Source: Streptomyces lincolnensis
GTDB taxonomy: Bacteria > Actinomycetota > Actinomycetes > Streptomycetales > Streptomycetaceae
Length of the DNA: 64,000 nucleotides
Direction: 5' to 3'
Assembly: GCF_021173675.1 (NCBI RefSeq)
Contig: NZ_JAIHON010000003.1
Location: forward strand, 434,001-498,000
Shown: positions 63,399 through 64,000 of the stretch, one piece after another
How positions within the stretch are numbered: the stretch's first letter is position 1
Layout of the letters: the number at the start of each line of letters is the position of its first letter
The notes under the pieces: generated by a model
What the model was told of the DNA's origin: nothing
Database searches by the model: none
Seen by the model: only the letters and a program-made list of their open reading frames with translations
Made by a program: the position numbers and the translations under genes

Positions 63399-64000
63399 GT
63401 GACCTCGACCAGCCTGCCGGACAGCCTCATCGCCACCCTCCCCGGCTCCTCCTACACCGATCCCGGGATCTTCGCCCAGGAGCAGGAGCGCATCTTCGAG
63501 ACCATGTGGTTCTGCGTCGCGCGCGCGTCCGACCTGGCCGCGCCGGGCGCCTTCCGGACCGTCGACGTGGGCCGCGAGAGCATCCTCGTCACCCGCGCCC
63601 GCGACCACTCGATCCGCGCCTACTTCAACGTCTGCCGGCACCGCGGCGCCAAGCTGTGCACCGAGGAGTCCGGCGAGGTCAAGCGGGCCTTCCAATGCCC
63701 GTACCACGCCTGGACGTACGGCCTCGACGGCAAACTCGTCGCCGCCCCCAACCTCACCAAGATGCCCGACGTCGGCCGCACCGAGTACGGCCTGGTGACC
63801 GTGGCCACCCGTGAATGGCTCGGCTACGTCTGGGTCTGCCTGGCCGAGAACCCGCCCCCCTTCGAGGAGGAGGTGATCGGCGATGTCGTCGGCCGCCTGG
63901 GCGACGTCGAGTCGATCGAGCGCTACGGCATCGAGGACCTCTCCGTCGGCAAGCGGATCGTCTACGACGTGAAGGCCAACTGGAAGCTCATCATCGAGAA
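63399..64000 (+). CDS. Rieske non-haem oxygenase alpha subunit, 3' end missing
   Basis: The first 200 codons are present and the frame is open at the window edge. The Rieske domain is complete: CRHRGAKLC and CPYHAWTYGLDGKL hold the two Cys-His pairs. The start is GTG 63399 with GAGGAG upstream. The VKANWKLIIEN phrase at the edge leads into the catalytic domain, whose mononuclear iron ligands are outside the window. With mycothiol formaldehyde dehydrogenase nearby, an N-demethylase such as glycine-betaine monooxygenase (GbcA-like) is the favoured reading; an aromatic-ring dioxygenase is the alternative. Confidence 0.88.
   Translation, partial: MTSTSLPDSLIATLPGSSYTDPGIFAQEQERIFETMWFCVARASDLAAPGAFRTVDVGRESILVTRARDHSIRAYFNVCRHRGAKLCTEESGEVKRAFQCPYHAWTYGLDGKLVAAPNLTKMPDVGRTEYGLVTVATREWLGYVWVCLAENPPPFEEEVIGDVVGRLGDVESIERYGIEDLSVGKRIVYDVKANWKLIIE

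Overview
The window is high-GC DNA with dense, overlapping genes and very short spacers. It reads as a chromosomal segment of a Streptomyces-like actinobacterium. The signs are GTG starts and 4-bp stop/start overlaps, many Tat signal peptides, a mycothiol-dependent formaldehyde dehydrogenase, sugar ABC importers without their own ATPase, and a WhiJ-type regulatory triad with a DUF574 methyltransferase. I saw no tRNA, rRNA, insertion sequence, prophage or CRISPR array. Codon and base use look even throughout, so nothing stands out as a recent island.

Layout. 0-8.4 kb: the end of an asparaginase gene, an MFS carboxylate transporter, a PhoD phosphatase, a SpoIIE-type phosphatase beside a lone MASE1 membrane sensor, phosphoglucomutase, and a small DinB-like protein. 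8.4-13.1 kb: a heptamer tandem repeat, an SRPBCC/ArsR pair with a striking interleaved inverted repeat upstream, and a YdeP molybdopterin oxidoreductase divergent from a LysR regulator. 13.2-18.3 kb: a GH95 alpha-fucosidase, OsmC, a GlxA-type regulator and GAPDH with a textbook terminator. 18.3-22.8 kb: the DUF574/DUF397/HTH/anti-sigma-type ATPase group and an exported amidase. 22.8-30.6 kb: a mannoside operon (substrate-binding protein, two permeases, GH38 alpha-mannosidase) divergent from a ROK repressor, with a palindrome filling the promoter spacer. 30.7-38.7 kb: a cobalamin riboswitch with a cobalt ECF transporter, directly downstream of the B12-dependent methylmalonyl-CoA mutase genes and their G-protein chaperone.

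38.8-46.5 kb: GNAT and HAD proteins, a KDPG aldolase/KDG kinase pair, a GH11 xylanase, an exo-type amidohydrolase, and LuxR/DinB genes. 46.5-51.5 kb: CstA-YbdD divergent from a transporter-ECF sigma-membrane protein triplet. 51.5-59.5 kb: an exported-glycosidase cluster (GH95-like, GH97, GH88, a convergent beta-helix protein) behind a near-consensus promoter with a palindrome at the start site. 59.7-64 kb: mycothiol formaldehyde dehydrogenase, a metallo-beta-lactamase-fold protein, Rieske ferredoxin, ferredoxin reductase, and the start of a Rieske oxygenase. Together these look like an oxidative demethylation pathway that disposes of the formaldehyde it makes.

Much of the window concerns plant or microbial polysaccharides: fucosides, mannosides, xylan and unsaturated uronides. 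These are cut outside the cell, imported, and fed through KDG kinase/KDPG aldolase, phosphoglucomutase and GAPDH. The most interesting non-coding signals are a degenerate 15-bp site shared by both GH95 promoters, the spacer-embedded operator of the mannoside operon, the interleaved repeats upstream of the SRPBCC/ArsR pair, and face-to-face promoters between cstA and the symporter gene.
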